Of a stretch of DNA of 23,534 bases, positions 21,605-23,534 are shown in pieces. Position 1 is the stretch's first letter, and every line of letters begins with the position of its first letter. Location of the stretch: contig NZ_WJFC01000208.1 of assembly GCF_009725235.1 (NCBI RefSeq), positions 1 through 23,534 of the forward strand, written 5' to 3'. This DNA comes from Scytonema sp. UIC 10036. GTDB taxonomy: Bacteria > Cyanobacteriota > Cyanobacteriia > Cyanobacteriales > Nostocaceae. Under the pieces are notes generated by a model that had not been told where the DNA came from, searched no databases, and was given only the letters and a program-made list of their open reading frames with translations. The translations under genes and the position numbers were made by a program.

Positions 21605-23534
21605 ATGAGTATTAATAACCGACAACGCTCGATCACTGAAGGGAACCGCGCATTAGAGTTATTTACCAATCGTGAAGGATTAGTCCGTGTTTTTGCTACG
21701 TATATCAATGATGACCCATCTCCAGAAAAAATCTTGTTTTTTCACGGTGATGGTGGAAATGGGAAATCACTGCTATTGAAATTTTTACTAACAAAATGTT
21801 GTAAGCGTTTCCTCTGGCATATTTGGCAGGAAGAACTCAAACCCAAAACTGATGTTGAGCTAGTAGAATACATGACTCAAAAAGCTGAGGACGGGAACTT
21901 TACCAAAGTGCCAGCGGTATTACATGATTTTGGGTTAAGATTACCTGGTGAAGAGCAACCCCAAGACCTCTTTTACGGGTTACTGATGCTACGCCGTAAT
22001 ATCGCCTCTAAAGCTCAAGAATTGGGGTACCGTTTGCGCTTTCCCCTCTATGACTTTGCGTGTGTTTGGTATTTGAAACAAAAAGGTAAGCTTTCAGCAG
22101 AAAAGCTCAAAGAACTGTTTCCTCAAGAAGAAATCGACTTTTTAGTTGAAATTGTTAATGCTTTAAGTGAGACCTCTTGGGGTGCTATTGGTAAAGCAGT
22201 TTTAGGTCTTTTTTCTAAACATTTGGGAGAACAACTTCTCTTGTACTTACAACAGCGAGGGCTGGAGCAGGAAGATGTTCAAGAGATCCAGAAAATGGAT
22301 GTAGACAGGGAGTTGATTTTTGAATTGCCAAAACTGTTGGCACAAGGTTTAAATGCGGCGAAGTTTCAACCAAATGCACCAAAAAGGATAGTCCTTTTTT
22401 TTGATACTCATGAAGCATTTTGGAATGTGGAGGAACGAAGTGTTCTTCAAGGTGAGCGTTATTTTGCAGAAGATGAATGGTTCCGATATTTTCTGGCAGA
22501 ATTGGAACTCTCATCTGGCATAGTAACAGTTGTTGCTGGAAGAGAATTACCGAAATGGCATCAATCTCATAATTTTCCCATTCCTCAAGATTACCTTGAT
22601 ACTCATTCTGTTTATCATCTATCACTAACTGACGCTAATAAATATTTACAATTAGCAGCAATTAAGGATGTGACTCAAAGACAAAGTATTATTAATTACT
22701 CGCTGGTTGCTTCAGGTCAGGTACATCCTTTTTTATTGGCTTTATGTACCGATGTTGTACTGCTTTCTGTACCATCTCAAGTGCTTCCTAAGTTTAATTT
22801 AACAACCAGCTTTCAGGAGAAAGCGTTTCAACTCATTGACCGCTTGCTCAGTTATGTAGAGCGAAAAATTGCTTATGCCGTTCATGCTCTGAGTGCTTGT
22901 CGGGCATTTAATTTTTCAATTTATGAACACTTAGGTCAGAAATTACGTTTTGACACTACCAAGCCCGCTTTCGATATTCTGACAGAGTTCTCTTTTGTAT
23001 GGGAGGTACAGCAACGAGGTCAAAATTGGTATCGTATTCACGATTTGGTTCGACGTTTAGATTACGAATCAAATCGCGAAGACATTAAAGGAATTCATTG
23101 GGAAGCACATACGGAGTTAGAAACTTACTACCGTCAGATTGGAGAAGTGGCAGAAGCCATTTATCATGCTAATCGCTTAGATTGGCAACGGGGTGTGGAT
23201 GAGTGGGTAAAAACATTTAACGAAGCTTTGGAGCAGAGTCACTATGAGCAATGCCGCAGTTTATTAGAAGTTAGAAATGAGTTAATTGTTCAAAGCAATT
23301 TTCAGTTAGGAAGAGTTTCATGTGCTGAAGGTGACTACTTTGCTATATTGTCTCAACATGAGCAGGCAGAACAGGAATATTTGGAAGCGATCTTTGCTTA
23401 CGAGCAACAGCTGCACATCAGCCCCGATGATACTGACACTTATAACAACAAGGGGAATGCGCTACAAAGCTTAGCAGACCTACAGTCGAGCTTATCCCAG
23501 CACACCCAAGCACTCTCTAGCTACGAGCAAGCCA
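21605..23534 (+). CDS. STAND-type P-loop NTPase with TPR-like repeats (runs off window)
   Basis: From ATG 21605 the frame stays open for at least 643 residues to the window edge. Residues 47-55 (HGDGGNGKS) are a P-loop and IVLFFDTHE (262-270, D267/E270) is a Walker B. The central region (about 300-500) is helical with a winged-helix-like IHDLVRRLD. From about residue 560 the sequence turns into TPR-like helical pairs (EQAEQEYLEAIFAYEQQL, then DTYNNKGNALQSLADLQ). This is the STAND layout: sensor repeats release the NTPase, which then oligomerises to activate an effector. Such proteins serve signalling or phage defence in cyanobacteria. No effector domain lies at the N-terminus, so one may lie past the edge or act in trans. 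Stop codons in the upstream frame support this start, but there is no clear ribosome binding site. Confidence 0.75.
   Translation, partial: MSINNRQRSITEGNRALELFTNREGLVRVFATYINDDPSPEKILFFHGDGGNGKSLLLKFLLTKCCKRFLWHIWQEELKPKTDVELVEYMTQKAEDGNFTKVPAVLHDFGLRLPGEEQPQDLFYGLLMLRRNIASKAQELGYRLRFPLYDFACVWYLKQKGKLSAEKLKELFPQEEIDFLVEIVNALSETSWGAIGKAVLGLFSKHLGEQLLLYLQQRGLEQEDVQEIQKMDVDRELIFELPKLLAQGLNAAKFQPNAPKRIVLFFDTHEAFWNVEERSVLQGERYFAEDEWFRYFLAELELSSGIVTVVAGRELPKWHQSHNFPIPQDYLDTHSVYHLSLTDANKYLQLAAIKDVTQRQSIINYSLVASGQVHPFLLALCTDVVLLSVPSQVLPKFNLTTSFQEKAFQLIDRLLSYVERKIAYAVHALSACRAFNFSIYEHLGQKLRFDTTKPAFDILTEFSFVWEVQQRGQNWYRIHDLVRRLDYESNREDIKGIHWEAHTELETYYRQIGEVAEAIYHANRLDWQRGVDEWVKTFNEALEQSHYEQCRSLLEVRNELIVQSNFQLGRVSCAEGDYFAILSQHEQAEQEYLEAIFAYEQQLHISPDDTDTYNNKGNALQSLADLQSSLSQHTQALSSYEQA

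Noticed and set aside
22215..22625. Minus-strand ORF of 136 residues
   Set aside because: Lies entirely opposite the STAND NTPase gene, which has clear P-loop and Walker B motifs.
1..23534. Window ends joining into a circle
   Set aside because: The STAND reading frame does not continue sensibly from the last base into position 1; the stop comes quickly and the residues do not look like TPR repeats.

Overview
The window looks like part of a large accessory replicon (plasmid) of a filamentous cyanobacterium of the Nostoc/Calothrix type. Seen directly: many HIP1-like GCGATCGC words, AT-rich spacers, and a 1292-residue protein with the layout of the cyanobacterial plasmid initiator family CyRepA1. 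No rRNA, tRNA or CRISPR array is visible, and there are no ordinary chromosomal housekeeping genes. The species assignment is an inference.

Layout. (1) 1-189: 5' end of a CHAT-type gene running off the left edge, diverging from the family after about 46 residues. (2) 472-2846, minus: a hairpin-telomere-resolvase-like tyrosine recombinase flanked on both sides by seven copies of the palindrome TAACNNGTTA. (3) 2881-4279, minus: an actin-type partition cassette (ParM-like and ribbon-helix-helix ParR-like) with palindromic iterons. (4) 4512-4684: nested inverted repeats. (5) 4694-9533, minus: a six-gene unit of a small ribbon-helix-helix protein, a SAP-repeat protein, three small proteins of unknown role (one membrane-anchored, one coiled coil) and a membrane-anchored HerA/FtsK-like ATPase. 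(6) 9693-10925, plus: a divergent unit of small ribbon-helix-helix protein, coiled-coil protein and compact tyrosine recombinase. (7) 11045-16414, plus: an unknown gene, a structured leader, a 54-residue leader ORF translationally coupled to rep, and the CyRepA1-type initiator. (8) 16479-17405: an HTH gene flanked by TGTCG-type repeats. (9) 17483-19988: two tiny ORFs, an IS4-family insertion sequence, a nested palindromic element and a small gene that may have lost its start. (10) 20277-23534: a HEPN-like gene, degraded sequence, and a STAND NTPase with TPR-like repeats running off the right edge.

How it fits together. Replication (CyRepA1 with leader control), segregation (ParM/ParR) and DNA-end or recombination functions (telomere-resolvase-like protein, compact integrase) form a plasmid backbone. 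The six-gene ATPase unit is the least familiar part: its composition suggests a membrane-tethered DNA translocation or segregation machine with its own DNA-binding proteins, but no relaxase or pilus gene is visible. The right-hand end looks like an accessory zone built up by insertion, with genes of types often seen in defence or signalling.

All family assignments come from reading motifs by eye; no database search was run.
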